From Bacillota bacterium (GTDB lineage: Bacteria; Bacillota; Clostridia; Christensenellales; Aristaeellaceae): 60,060 bases of DNA. The stretch spans positions 1-60,060 of the forward strand of contig JAEZQK010000084.1 of the NCBI GenBank assembly GCA_023413135.1. Direction: 5' to 3'. Shown here piece by piece: positions 8,238 through 17,750 of this stretch (its first letter is position 1; each line of letters opens with the position of its first letter). The translations under genes were made by a program, and so were the position numbers. Below the pieces are notes generated by a model. The model had not been told where the DNA came from. It made no database searches and worked only from the letters and a program-made list of their open reading frames with translations.

Positions 8238-8696
8238 TTATTGCTTACCGAATCCAGACAATTTTTCATATACCTTCATCAAATCAATAAACTTCGCCTC
8301 GTCCCCTCCGGTATCGGGGTGGTATCTCTTTGCAAGCTCCCGGAATTTTCTCTTAACATCATTTTCATCGGCATTGAAGGGCAGATCAAGCTCCGCAAGA
8401 ATGGCCGGGTCATATGTTCCCGCCGCTGTAATCCCGTTTTCCTTATAAAACTCAAAATAAACATGCACAAAATACGCATCGATCACGCTGCGGTATTCCG
8501 CACGGCTCATGGCGGCGAGCATGGGCAAAGTGTATCTCGCCCTTCCGGCGGGAACATCACGCAGATCGAAAAACCTGTCCCAAACAAGGGGCCTCCCTGC
8601 TTGTGCCGCGCCTTGAAAGCGTATGATATTTTCAAGGCGCTTGAGCTTTCTTGCCCTGCGCTTGAGCTCATTCAAATCAACCGGTTGAAGTCCCAT
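8238..8696 (-). CDS. J-domain (DnaJ-like) protein with C-terminal J domain
   Basis: A 152-residue protein whose last 50 residues form a J domain: helix II with VKRKFRELAKRY, the HPDTGG loop (the His-Pro-Asp that stimulates DnaK ATPase), then a final helix. The N-terminal part is basic and helical and belongs to no family I recognise. A longer form starting with TTG at 8765 is possible. I prefer ATG 8696, because a good extended -10 promoter lies inside that longer frame. A C-terminal J domain without glycine/phenylalanine or zinc-finger regions points to a specialised co-chaperone, not DnaJ itself. It converges with the ABC exporter gene. Confidence 0.75.
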   Translation of the reverse strand: MGLQPVDLNELKRRARKLKRLENIIRFQGAAQAGRPLVWDRFFDLRDVPAGRARYTLPMLAAMSRAEYRSVIDAYFVHVYFEFYKENGITAAGTYDPAILAELDLPFNADENDVKRKFRELAKRYHPDTGGDEAKFIDLMKVYEKLSGFGKQ

Positions 8697-8741
8697 CCCT
8701 TGCCCAACTTTTCCTGCCGCATGCTGCGGATCATTTGCACC

Positions 8742-8770
8742 ATCATACCACAAGCGCGAAGCCAAATCTA
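8742..8770 (-). promoter_or_regulatory. Extended -10 promoter for the J-domain gene
   Basis: On the minus strand TAGATT and TATGAT are 17 bases apart and the -10 is preceded by TGG (extended -10). The predicted transcript starts near 8735, about 40 bases before the ATG at 8696. Confidence 0.55.
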
Positions 8771-8830
8771 CCCTGGTATAGCGCCTGTTTCAGCTGATTG
8801 GCATGACTGAATCAGCGGCCCTCTGCGTCA

Positions 8831-10081
8831 TTACGCATTCACCGATTCATCGAAATCCAGCCGTATCACCATCACTTCATGGTTGTATTCATTCACCGGA
8901 ATATTTCTGACACGCAGGTACGGTCGTTCCCGGTGGTGGGAGGGCAGCAGGTCCACCCTTACCTCCAGTTCCCGGCCGTCGTTGAGCAATACGGCTTTTA
9001 CGGGCAGGATATTCAGAGGCTTCAGGATTACGGCGGAGCACCGGATATCCTTGTACAGGTGGACATAGATGGTGTTGCCCCGGCGGGTGAGCAATACCTC
9101 GTCGCGCATGTTGTCGATGGCCTGGGTGATGATGGTGGTTGCGGGAACGGCATCCTCAAAGGATTCCTTGACTTTTGCGTACCAGTCTCCAAGCGTGCGG
9201 ATGGAACGGATATCCCGCTCGTCGAAGGTACCGTCCGCCCGGGGGCCCACATTGAGCAGATAATTTCCGCCCATAGAAAGGCTCCGGTCGATGCTCTGCA
9301 TCAAATATTTATGGCTGTAATAGTCTTCATCAGACTTGTATCCCCAGCTTTCCCGGCCCATGGATTGGACCGCCTCCGTGCGTACGGGGAATTCCATGCC
9401 CTCCGGCAAATGCCGCTCCGGCGTGCGGAAATCCCCGTTGGCGGGTCCCCGGTCATTGATGACCATGGAGGGCTGAAGCTTTCGTATGCGGTCGTTAAAC
9501 TGCAGGTTGTTGTATTCCAGGACGTTGACATCCCAAAACAACTGGCTGACCTCGCCGTAATTGGTCAGCAGCTCCACAACCTGCTTTTCCATGTAATCGA
9601 TATATTTGTCATAATCCGGCTCATCCCCGGCCCGTGGGCCAAACATTTCATGATGCCTGCCTTGGTTGGGGTAATTTTTGTGGTGCCAGTCGGGGATGGA
9701 ATAGTACATTCCAAAGGGAATCCCGCGCTTATGGCAAGCCTCGGACAAAAGCCCGACGATGTCCTTGCCGTAGGGCGTGTTGGTGATCTTGTAATCGGTA
9801 TAGGCACTGTCCCACATGCAAAATCCGTCATGATGCTTGGTGGTGAAGCAGATATACTCCATGCCGGCTTCCTGCATGGAATCCAGCCATTGATTTGGAT
9901 CGAACTTTATGGGATTGAACGTATGCATGAACGGCTCGTAATCCTTGCGCGGCAATTTCCCGCGCCAGAGCACCTGCTCCTGCCATGCGGGGATGGCATA
10001 CAGCCCCCAGTGGATGAACATGCCGAAACGCTTTTGCAAAAACCAGTCCCTGGCGTCGTAAAACCTGAAGCGCTGGATCAT
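8831..10081 (-). CDS. Alpha-L-fucosidase, glycoside hydrolase family 29
   Basis: A 416-residue GH29 enzyme without signal peptide, likely cytoplasmic, which removes terminal alpha-L-fucose by a retaining mechanism. Family features seen: KFGMFIHWG-like start (RFGMFIHWGLYAIPAW, 18-33), the TKHHDGFCMW motif (81-90) that contacts fucose, and the segment LFWDVN, where Asp184 sits at the position of the nucleophile (usually WFDG). The residues after it differ from the common form. A C-terminal beta-domain is present. It has a GGCGG ribosome-binding site and lies about 105 bases downstream of a frameshifted sugar-binding protein gene on the same strand. That transporter was probably its partner for fucosylated oligosaccharides. 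Confidence 0.9.
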   Translation of the reverse strand: MIQRFRFYDARDWFLQKRFGMFIHWGLYAIPAWQEQVLWRGKLPRKDYEPFMHTFNPIKFDPNQWLDSMQEAGMEYICFTTKHHDGFCMWDSAYTDYKITNTPYGKDIVGLLSEACHKRGIPFGMYYSIPDWHHKNYPNQGRHHEMFGPRAGDEPDYDKYIDYMEKQVVELLTNYGEVSQLFWDVNVLEYNNLQFNDRIRKLQPSMVINDRGPANGDFRTPERHLPEGMEFPVRTEAVQSMGRESWGYKSDEDYYSHKYLMQSIDRSLSMGGNYLLNVGPRADGTFDERDIRSIRTLGDWYAKVKESFEDAVPATTIITQAIDNMRDEVLLTRRGNTIYVHLYKDIRCSAVILKPLNILPVKAVLLNDGRELEVRVDLLPSHHRERPYLRVRNIPVNEYNHEVMVIRLDFDESVNA

Positions 10082-10114
10082 AACGCAAACCGCCTTTTTT
10101 TTTGATAGGACCCA

Positions 10115-10153
10115 CCCCGCCCCGGAACGCGGAAAGTGCGCGCCGGGGCGGGG
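10115..10153. repeat. GC-rich stem-loop between fucosidase and binding-protein genes
   Basis: An 11-bp perfect stem, CCCCGCCCCGG with CCGGGGCGGGG, encloses a 17-base loop. There is no T-run on the minus strand directly after it, so it looks more like an RNA processing or stability element between two genes of one transcript than a full terminator. A run of nine T lies at 10095-10103. Confidence 0.55.
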
Positions 10154-10186
10154 GATTTATAGGGGAATTGAAAGCATGAACCCTGG

Positions 10187-11754
10187 TTACTTGTCGCAGA
10201 ACTTCTGCCAAAGGCCGACGTACTCATTGACCTTCAGCGATTCCAAGGTAGCAAGGTGCTCGGCCCAGGCCGCATCGTCAATGCCGTTAACGATGGCGTT
10301 TGCCTTGAACTTCTTCATGTAGTTGTCGATGTCGGTGTAGAGCAGCTCGCGCTCGCTTAAATCCTCTGGCACCCACAGGCCGTTGATCATACGTGTGGCG
10401 GCTAAGGCAAGGTAACCGTTGTTGGCGTTGATCTTCTTGATCATGCGCTCTTCCTGAACGCGCAGGGAGTTGTACTTGCTCCACATATAGGCGGGAGAAA
10501 GCGGGCCCACGGCGACGGTGCGCTCGAATTCGCTCATGTTGACGCCTTCGGGCATGTATTCGGCCGTTTCAGCCCATTTGGTTCCGTCAACGCGCTTCCA
10601 GATGCCTTTGCCTTCTTCTCCATTATACCATGCCATTACGTTTTCCAGATTGGCAATATTGTTGTCATAGTAACGGACAAGGGCGGCGGGGTTTTTGCAG
10701 GCGGTGGTGATGGTAAAGCCGGTGATGGTGCCGTTGGGCATCTTGGCGGTAGGCCACAGGGGAGAAACATCCTCCGTGCTCTTTAGGGGCATCACGGCTT
10801 CGTAGTCATCATAGTACCTGGAGTCCATGGAGTCGGGCATCCAGAACATCAAGGCGCCGTAGACCATATCCTTGCCTTGCGCCTTGGCCGAGAACTGGGC
10901 ATCGGTCATGGTGAAGCATTCGGGATCGATCAGGCCTTCGCTGTAAAGGGTGTGCAGCCAGTCGATGGCATTGCGGTAGCTGTCCTCAGTTCCGCCAAAC
11001 ACCACTTTGCCCTCGTTGTTCTGATAGACGTACTCTAAGTAATCCATGGTGCCGAACGCGCCGAACAGCGGGTCCAGGCTGCAATGGGCCTGGCTCTGCA
11101 TGGCACCCAGGGGAATCTCGTCCTTGATGCCGTTGCCGTTGGGATCGCCGTCGCGGAAGGCGACAAGCGCCTTGTAAAACTCTTCGGTGGTCTTGGGCAT
11201 TTCAAGGCCAAGCTTTTTGAGCCAGGCGGTGTTGATCCACAGGCCGGCGTCCACGGTGCTGGCCGGGTCGCTGCGACCGGTGGGCAGGCAATAGATTTTG
11301 CCGTCACTGGCGGTAACAGCGGATTTCAGCGCCGTGTCTTGGTGAACATTTCCTGAATGTTGGGAGCAAAGACATTGATCAGCTCATCCAGCGGCTGGAA
11401 GATTTCCGTGTTGGATACAACATCCACCTCACCTAAGAACGCATCGGGCAGGTCGTTGGAGGCGATCATGATGTTGACCTTCTCGGTCCAGCCGCTGCTG
11501 GGGATTTCGATCCACTCGATATTGATGTTGGTCTGTTTCGCAGCCTCCATCACGCTGTACTTTTCGGCCATGGTATTCTTGCTGTTGGAGTCCATGCTGA
11601 TGGCGATCTTGAAGGTTTCGGGAGTTTCCAAAACCGGCAGGCCGGAAGTATAAGTGTTGCCTTCCAGCGTGCGGGCTTCCTGGGCCACGGTGGCGGACGC
11701 GCCGAATACCATCAGCAGCGCCAGCGTAAGTGCAGTTAGTTTCTTGAATGCCAT
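10187..11754 (-). pseudogene. Sugar ABC transporter substrate-binding protein (LplA-like), frameshifted
   Basis: The gene starts at ATG 11754 behind AAAGGAGG and encodes a signal peptide (hydrophobic stretch, then ATVAQEA) with no lipobox. After about 140 codons the frame runs into MFTKTRR and stops. Reading resumes one base over with ALKSAVTASDGKIYCLPTG and continues to 10187 as a typical solute-binding protein. One missing G near 11338 (AAGACACGG where AAGGACACGG would keep the frame) explains it. The remainder has EEFYKALVAFRDGDPNGNG, the calcium-loop-like motif common in this family. It could be a true mutation or a sequencing error. The neighbouring permease gene carries several lesions, so true decay is more likely. 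Confidence 0.85.
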
Positions 11755-11822
11755 GTAATATTCCTCCTTTAATTTTTGCTATTTTTATTACCTGCTCCGG
11801 ATACAGGCCATAAGTGCTTTTG

Positions 11823-12679
11823 TTATCCCTTGATGCCGCCGATCATGAAGCCGTTTACAAAGAAACGCTGCAGGAACGGATGGAGCAGCAGTACGGGGAG
11901 CGATGATATCACGCGAGCTGCTCATTACCTCCCAGTCCGTAAGCAATTCAGCAAGCGTTGAAGAGATTGCGGAAATGCAACAGGTGGCGGAAACCATCAA
12001 GTATGGCGATATATTGAAGATCAATTGAAGCGGGTACAGCTTCTGGTTACTTACGTAAATCAGCGCGTTGAAGTACGAATTCCAGTGCCCCACCGCTTAA
12101 AACAGCGCGATCACAGCGATGATTTCTTTGGACAGGGGCACCACAATGCTGAAGAAAAAACGGGCGTTGCTGCAGTCGTCCAAGGAAGCCGCCTCAAAGA
12201 ACTCAAAAGGAATCTTGCTCCTGAAAAAGGTTCTGGCAATTACCGTGTTGTAAGCCGAGAAGGAGCCGAGGATGATCAGGGCCATCCGCATATTGGTAAG
12301 GTTCAGGCCCCTTACCACCATATACAGGGGGATCAGTCCGCCGCTGAAGTACATGGTGAACACCATCATCTTCATAAAAAAGCCATTGCCGGGAAGGTCC
12401 CTCCGGGAAAGGGTATAGCCTCCGGGCAGCGTTAAACCAGCGCAAAAAGCGTGCCGAAAATGGTATATATTGCCGTGTTTATGTACCCCATCCAGATCCG
12501 GGAATCCCTGAGCACATACTTATATCCGGCGAAGGTAATGTCTACCGGCCAGAAGAGCATTTTTTCCCGGTTCACCGTGGCGGGGTCGCTGATGTAAGCC
12601 ATCACCACGAAATATAACGGATACAGGAAATAAGCTCTGTTTTGTGCTGGAACGCCTTGATGTATGGGAAAGTTTCCAT
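11823..12679 (-). pseudogene. Sugar ABC transporter permease (YtcP-like), multiply broken
   Basis: The permease sequence can be followed across three frames. First comes an N-terminal segment with FLYPLYFVVMAYISDP. Then there is a stop at 12432-12434, where one T seems lost (GTT-TAACG for GTT-TTA-ACG). Next is KMMVFTMYFSGGLIPLYMVV and the EAA loop FFEAASLDD. A nonsense codon at 12097-12099 stands where Tyr is expected before AVGHWNSYFNAL. A frameshift near 11910 precedes the tail PFLQRFFVNGFMIGGIKG. The true start is also unclear. This is the inner permease that would pair with an LplB-type partner, but no trace of that partner is seen. The system as a whole is dead. Confidence 0.85.
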
Positions 12680-12743
12680 GTTTGCCTTAGCTCAAATGAA
12701 TCATGAGAATAAGGGCTGCTTTTAATACCGGCTGATACTGGAA

Positions 12744-12819
12744 TGGAAAAAGCTTTCCGGATTCTTTCAAGGGCTTTGAAACGATCCCGCTGCCCTTGAA
12801 GAAAAATCCGGAAAGCTTT
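12744..12819 (-). terminator. Large hairpin terminator downstream of the GH30-like gene
   Basis: Two arms of about 26 bases (12749-12774 and 12792-12819) pair almost perfectly around a 17-base loop, and on the minus strand the stem runs into CTTTTTCC. It would end the long transcript that starts at the GntR gene, about 100 bases after its last stop codon. Confidence 0.75.
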
Positions 12820-12921
12820 GCGATGCAGCAGGTCAGCAACGGGTCAGGCCGCTGACATTATCTTTCCCAGTAGTCACGCCAGTGTACCCGGAAGATCAAT
12901 CCACCCCTTTGCTCGGGAAGA

Positions 12922-14337
12922 TCATTTTTGATAGAACGTCGTAACGCTGTCGGCCGGCAGTACTACAGTGAGCTTTGCATCCTTGACCTTAACGGTCCCC
13001 AAGGAGGCATACTTTTCAGTTGGCGAAGTGCGATAGGCCTCGTACTCCTTGCCGCCTCCCACAATGTCGATGATCAATTCCTCTGCCTTGATGCCCGCGT
13101 TGATCGCCACAAAGGTGTTGGGATTGCCTGTGCCGGAACCCGCGAAGGCGGCGATGGCGCAGGGCGTATAGGCAACGGAGGCTGGGGCGACCCTCATGCC
13201 CGGCTGGCCGGCGCGGCACATCTGCTTATAATAGTAATATCCCATCTCTACGGTATAGCTTCCATCATCCTTGACGCGGAAGGCGCAGCCGGGGTTGGGA
13301 TCACCGCCGACCCAGCCGCCTGCGCGCTGGATCCCCGCCCAGGGTATAACCGCATTGACCTTGGCATCATAGATGCTGCGGTACAGCTCCAGGACGAAGC
13401 TCGCGTTCATTTTGCTCCAGCTTGTGGAGGTGACCCATGCATGCAGCTCCGGCCTTAAGGCGCGCAAAGCGCCGATCCCCGTATCCGCGTGAGAATTGCT
13501 CCAAGTCTTGTCGATGCCGTCGCCATAGAAGCCGTGGGATGTGATGATACCCAGCGCGCCTAATGCATCCTTGTTTTCTGCCAGCGCCTCCGCATAGCCC
13601 CAATGATAAAAGCGCGTCCATCCCGTGCACTCGCCGGGCGTCGGCTTCAGGGAAGGATCGATTGCATTGGCAACCTTGCCCAGCAGCGCGATGAATTCCG
13701 CTGCATGCTCCGGCGTCCAGTACAGATTGTAATCGTGGCCATGGCCAATATTCGGGTCTAGCCCATCCTCGGGCCAGCGGAAATAATCCTCGCCCTCGTT
13801 ATGGATGGACATGTACCTGACAGGTAGTTTTTCCACATCCTTCATATATTTGGCAAAGGAAACAAGGTACTTGGCGCACTCCGCTTCAAACTTTGGGTCT
13901 AGGTCGCGGCCGCGGATCTTTTTGATTTTGGTCATGAAGGCGGGCGGCCCGTACATCGTTACCACGCCTTGGAGGTCTCCGCCGCGGGCGCGCGTGATCC
14001 TGAGCCCCTCGCGTATGCAGTAGCGCATCCAGCGGGTGGTGGTTTCATGATCATAATTCTTCAAGTCCAGATCGCCCAGCGCTGGTCCGTTCAGATGATT
14101 CTCATCCTGCTGGAACGGATCGAGGAACATTTTGAATACGCCGGGCTTTAAGCCGTCCTCGCCAAAAACCATCTGCAAAATAGTTTGGCGGTCTTCTTCC
14201 TTCATGCTGCTGAATCCGCCGTACTCCTGCGGATCCTTTGCATAATCAGGGGTCTGGGCGGTTTCCACATAGTTGAAACCAAAGCCGTCCCAGTCGCGGA
14301 GCGCTCTTGAAAAGTTGATACGAGCGGGAATTTTCAT
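12922..14337 (-). CDS. GH30-like protein, predicted to lack the catalytic nucleophile
   Basis: A 471-residue (beta/alpha)8-type protein resembling GH30 (GH-A clan), without signal peptide. It starts like the family (DGFGFNYVET, about 17-26) and keeps the acid/base motif SIHNEGED (Glu181). After the SHGFYGDG segment of strand 6, strand 7 reads HAWVTSTSW, where GH30 proteins normally have WxTExSW. Ser304 (codon TCC) thus replaces the nucleophile Glu. A C-terminal beta-domain follows. ATG 14337 has AAGGAGG 7 bases before it. It is the last gene of the operon that starts with the GntR regulator. It may bind a sugar, use another residue (Glu236 is a candidate), or carry out a non-standard reaction. 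The family call is firm, the activity is not. Confidence 0.72.
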   Translation of the reverse strand: MKIPARINFSRALRDWDGFGFNYVETAQTPDYAKDPQEYGGFSSMKEEDRQTILQMVFGEDGLKPGVFKMFLDPFQQDENHLNGPALGDLDLKNYDHETTTRWMRYCIREGLRITRARGGDLQGVVTMYGPPAFMTKIKKIRGRDLDPKFEAECAKYLVSFAKYMKDVEKLPVRYMSIHNEGEDYFRWPEDGLDPNIGHGHDYNLYWTPEHAAEFIALLGKVANAIDPSLKPTPGECTGWTRFYHWGYAEALAENKDALGALGIITSHGFYGDGIDKTWSNSHADTGIGALRALRPELHAWVTSTSWSKMNASFVLELYRSIYDAKVNAVIPWAGIQRAGGWVGGDPNPGCAFRVKDDGSYTVEMGYYYYKQMCRAGQPGMRVAPASVAYTPCAIAAFAGSGTGNPNTFVAINAGIKAEELIIDIVGGGKEYEAYRTSPTEKYASLGTVKVKDAKLTVVLPADSVTTFYQK

Positions 14338-14351
14338 ACTGCGCCTCCTTC

Positions 14352-15107
14352 TTATACCTGTAAAAATGATGTGATATTGCCGCCCATGACAAGCGCCTGA
14401 TCCTTGGCGGAAAGCTGATCCTCCAGCAGCGCCTTGTAAGCGGCCACTTCCACCTTTGGAATGGCAAAGGGCGTGTCCGACCCAAAGCATACGCGGTGCG
14501 CCCCCAAGGTTTTTATGGCCTTGAGTATTTTTTTATAGGAGATGGCGCTGCCCACGAGCATCATGTTGCCGTGCTGCTGCGCGAATTCAATGCACGCGTC
14601 GCCCAGGTCCGGCACGCCGGCGCCGCCCATGTGCGCAATCAGCATGCGCAGCTTCGGATGCCTGGCGGCAATCTTTGCCGCGCGGAATGGATGAGTGAAC
14701 TCATAAAAATCTGCGCCGATATGCAATGCGAGCATGGACTCATGGCGCTCAATTTCCGCGATCAACGGCTCTGCCAGGTCGAGACTGTCGATATAAAAGC
14801 TGTTTTGCGCCCCATTGAGCTTGATGCCCTTCATCCCGTACTCCTCCAGGCACCGCCTGATGGTGCACAGCGATGCTTCCACCCCCATATGCGGATCAGC
14901 CCAGCCGACGGGTACCAGCCTGTCGGGATATGTTTTGCTTGACTCGTATACATAGCGGTTTGCATCATCGATTTCACGGAAATATGGCGGCTGAAGCCAG
15001 ATGACCGACTTGTCAATCCCCGCCGCGTCCATCTGCCGCAATAAAGTTTCAACGGTCTGTCCATTTGGTTCCGTGAGGGAAATATGGGCGTCCGCATCAA
15101 AGATCAT
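14352..15107 (-). CDS. Amidohydrolase-2 family metal-dependent hydrolase
   Basis: A 251-residue TIM-barrel protein of the amidohydrolase-related family (ACMSD/2-pyrone lactonase-like). Metal-site motifs in order: DADAH at the N-terminus (DxDxH form), the LHIGAD strand, the IAHMGG strand and the GSDTPF strand with the catalytic Asp. ATG 15107 is used because AGGAGT lies 8 bases upstream; the frame is open for 14 more codons without a signal. Family members hydrolyse lactones or decarboxylate acids. In a sugar operon a sugar-lactonase role is plausible but inferred. It sits 14 bases before the GH30-like gene. Confidence 0.8.
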   Translation of the reverse strand: MIFDADAHISLTEPNGQTVETLLRQMDAAGIDKSVIWLQPPYFREIDDANRYVYESSKTYPDRLVPVGWADPHMGVEASLCTIRRCLEEYGMKGIKLNGAQNSFYIDSLDLAEPLIAEIERHESMLALHIGADFYEFTHPFRAAKIAARHPKLRMLIAHMGGAGVPDLGDACIEFAQQHGNMMLVGSAISYKKILKAIKTLGAHRVCFGSDTPFAIPKVEVAAYKALLEDQLSAKDQALVMGGNITSFLQV

Positions 15108-15223
15108 AACGAATACTCCTTGAGAGAGAAATTTGGCGCCTTTCCACATTCGCGGTACTATGGATTCCCCGGCGGCGCGCCATCCGTATTCAGCACGCCG
15201 CCAGGATTAATAATGGAAAGGGT

Positions 15224-16780
15224 TTATTTGAAGTACTTGTCGAACATGCTTTGCGCTTCATCGGTCATTGCCTGACCGCCGTTTTCATACCAGGTCGTAA
15301 CATATTCGTCGAAGAAGTCCACCGGCTTCCTGCCCGTGATGATGTCCATGAAAGCTTCCTTGGTATAGTTGTCCAGGTCGGCGCCGTATTCGATCTGGCT
15401 GGCAAAGGTCACGCCGTTGCCGATCATATCGAAATAGCCGGGGTTCTGGCTGGCATACTCAATGGCCAGCGGATCAAGGTACTTCTGGTACACCTGAGGC
15501 ACCCACACCGGGCAGAACGGGCTTTCGGACATCTCGCGCACGCCGACTTCGTCCAGGCGCTTGTTGAAGTCCGTATAAGGCGGAAGGAACTTGGTTGCGC
15601 CGGAGGTGGCGCCTTCGTTGGTGAAGTCCCAGTGTACGCCTTTTTCACCCAGCATGGCCGCCACGAACAGCTCTTCATTTGTGGCGATGGTTTCGAGCAT
15701 CTTCATGATCATGTTCAGCTTTTCCGGGTCTTTGTTAAGGTGGGAGCCGAAGCCGATGAAATACTTGCGTGGTCCCCATTCCTGGGTGCCGAAATGCCCA
15801 TCAGGCCCCTTGAAGGCTGGCGCAGGCTGCATGACGCCCTCGGGCTGCGCGGTATAGAATTCTTCATAGTTCTGGCCGCCCTTCACCAGCGCGGGTGCGT
15901 AACCGTCCCCCTGACCATAGGAGCCGCGAATGCCCTGATTGAAGCCGTCACGGCGCAGTTCCGTGGTGTTTACGCCCTTGGGGATCAGGTCCTCGGCATA
16001 CCAGCGCGCGAGGACTTCCAGTGCCTTCTTTGCGCCTTCGGTCACTTCGGGGCGCAGGATCTTCCCGTCGAAATTGTACCAGCACATCGGCATTACACCA
16101 AAGGCACCGAATACTTCGTTGAAGCCGCAGAAGGGGGAATTGGTCCCGGAGGTATAGCCGTATTCATCAAACTCACCGTTGCCGTTGAAGTCCGTCGTGC
16201 GGCAGGCGCGAAGGTATGCTTCAAACGCATCAATGGTTTCAGGAATGGCCATGCCCAGCTTGTCCAGCCAATCTTTGCGGTAGACCATGGTGTGACGACA
16301 GGGGCCGAACATGTTCCAGGAGGCAATGCCGTACATCGTGCCGTCGCGCAGGTCTTTGAAGTACGCGGGCATATTGGGATAGATATTCAGCGCCGCCTCA
16401 AGATATTGGGGCATGTTTTCCTGGATCATTTCCAAGGTAATGGGGGCATACCAGCCGGCATCCACCGCTTCGGTGATAACGCGGTCAAACTGCATGATAT
16501 CCGCCGGTGCATCCCCGGCTGCGATGCGGGTACGCAGGTTGTTATAGTATTCTGTGCCGTCATGCGTGCCCATCTCGATCATGGTAAACTTTACGTTGAA
16601 GCCATACTTGGCAAGCAGTTTGGGCAGTTCGGTCGCGGTCCAGGACTTGTTCGTCGCCAGATCCAGGTGGCACATCCAGGTAATTTCGATGGGTTCCTCT
16701 GCCTGCCCGAGCACCGGGAACGAGCATAGCGCGCCAATGAGCAACATGAGCGTCAGCACCATTGCCAAAAGCCTCTTCAT
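15224..16780 (-). CDS. Sugar ABC transporter substrate-binding protein (LplA-like)
   Basis: A 518-residue extracellular binding protein that should capture an oligosaccharide and deliver it to the two permeases encoded just upstream. A signal peptide of about 28 residues (KR, long hydrophobic core, then LGQAEE) is present, but no LxGC lipobox, which is unusual for a Gram-positive binding protein. The DFNGNGEFDEYGY segment is the calcium-loop-like motif frequent in this family. A strong AAGGAGG precedes ATG 16780. It is the fourth gene of the GntR-led operon, with the amidohydrolase next after a gap of about 115 bases. Confidence 0.9.
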   Translation of the reverse strand: MKRLLAMVLTLMLLIGALCSFPVLGQAEEPIEITWMCHLDLATNKSWTATELPKLLAKYGFNVKFTMIEMGTHDGTEYYNNLRTRIAAGDAPADIMQFDRVITEAVDAGWYAPITLEMIQENMPQYLEAALNIYPNMPAYFKDLRDGTMYGIASWNMFGPCRHTMVYRKDWLDKLGMAIPETIDAFEAYLRACRTTDFNGNGEFDEYGYTSGTNSPFCGFNEVFGAFGVMPMCWYNFDGKILRPEVTEGAKKALEVLARWYAEDLIPKGVNTTELRRDGFNQGIRGSYGQGDGYAPALVKGGQNYEEFYTAQPEGVMQPAPAFKGPDGHFGTQEWGPRKYFIGFGSHLNKDPEKLNMIMKMLETIATNEELFVAAMLGEKGVHWDFTNEGATSGATKFLPPYTDFNKRLDEVGVREMSESPFCPVWVPQVYQKYLDPLAIEYASQNPGYFDMIGNGVTFASQIEYGADLDNYTKEAFMDIITGRKPVDFFDEYVTTWYENGGQAMTDEAQSMFDKYFK

Positions 16781-16852
16781 GAACGAACCTCCTTAAATCC
16801 TTAGTCTGTTCCTGCGCATGCTGTGAATCTATCTCTTGTCCCGTTCCTGCAA

Positions 16853-17734
16853 TCACCCCTTGACGGCGCCGATCATCACCCCTTTGACAAAATATTTTTG
16901 CAGGAAGGGATAAACCAACAGAATAGGTACCGTGGCTACAAGGATGGTCGCCCCCTTGAGCGATTCAGGGTTGGTAACGGCCGCGTCATTGAGCCCTTCC
17001 AAGCCCGCCATGGAGTTGCTCACCACCAAGGCGCGGATGATCCGCTGCAACACAAACATGTTCTTGTCGGTAAAATACAGCAGGTTATCCATGTAGGCGT
17101 TCCAATGATAAACGCCCATCCACATGGCGATGGTCGCGACCACCGGCAGCGACAAAGGCATCACGATTCTGAAAAAAATCAGCCATTCGTTCGCGCCGTC
17201 GATCTGCGCCGATTCCTCCATGCTGGCCGGAAGGCTCATGAAAAAATTACGCATGACGATCATGTTGAAACCCCATACCAGGGATGGCAGCACCATTGCC
17301 CACCGGTTGTTCATCAAGCCGAGCGAGCGCATGAGCAAAAATTGCGGGATCATGCCGCCTGAAAAGTACATGGCGAAGAGAAATATACTCATGATCGTCT
17401 TGCGAAGCGGCATATAGGGCTTGGATACGGCATAGGCGCCAAGCCCGGTCACCAGCACCGACAGCGTCGTGCCCACCACCGTACGCCAAATGGTGTTGTA
17501 ATACGACCGCCAGATCTCGCCAGCCTTAAACACCTTTTCCAGGCTTGTAAGGTCTATTTCCCGCGGCCAAAGGTGCAGGCCGATGCGAAGGGATTCCTGA
17601 TAGGAGCTGAAGGCGATGGCAGTGACGTGAATGATCGGATAAGCCATGACCGCACACAGGAAGATCATGAACAGTATATTGAACCAGTCAAAAAGCCTTT
17701 CGCCTAAAGAGCGTTTGATTCCGGACCTGACCAT
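16853..17734 (-). CDS. Sugar ABC transporter permease (YtcP/LplC-like, CUT1)
   Basis: A 293-residue inner-membrane permease with six predicted helices. The first starts near residue 17. The coupling EAA loop appears as EESAQIDGAN near residue 173, and the C-terminus ends in the standard QKYFVKGVMIGAVKG. The start at 17734 is preceded by GGAGGAG; an upstream ATG at 17758 lacks a signal and would overlap the first permease gene. It forms the membrane channel with the LplB-type permease encoded immediately before it. No ATPase gene is in the operon, so a shared MsmX-type ATPase is expected. Confidence 0.92.
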   Translation of the reverse strand: MVRSGIKRSLGERLFDWFNILFMIFLCAVMAYPIIHVTAIAFSSYQESLRIGLHLWPREIDLTSLEKVFKAGEIWRSYYNTIWRTVVGTTLSVLVTGLGAYAVSKPYMPLRKTIMSIFLFAMYFSGGMIPQFLLMRSLGLMNNRWAMVLPSLVWGFNMIVMRNFFMSLPASMEESAQIDGANEWLIFFRIVMPLSLPVVATIAMWMGVYHWNAYMDNLLYFTDKNMFVLQRIIRALVVSNSMAGLEGLNDAAVTNPESLKGATILVATVPILLVYPFLQKYFVKGVMIGAVKG

Positions 17735-17750
17735 ACCGCATCTCCTCCCG

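Noticed and set aside
8879..10105. A 408-codon + frame
   Set aside because: It is antisense to the GH29 gene and lacks any recognisable domain.
15251..16729. A 492-codon + frame
   Set aside because: It is antisense to the sugar-binding protein gene, which has a signal peptide, ribosome-binding site and operon context.
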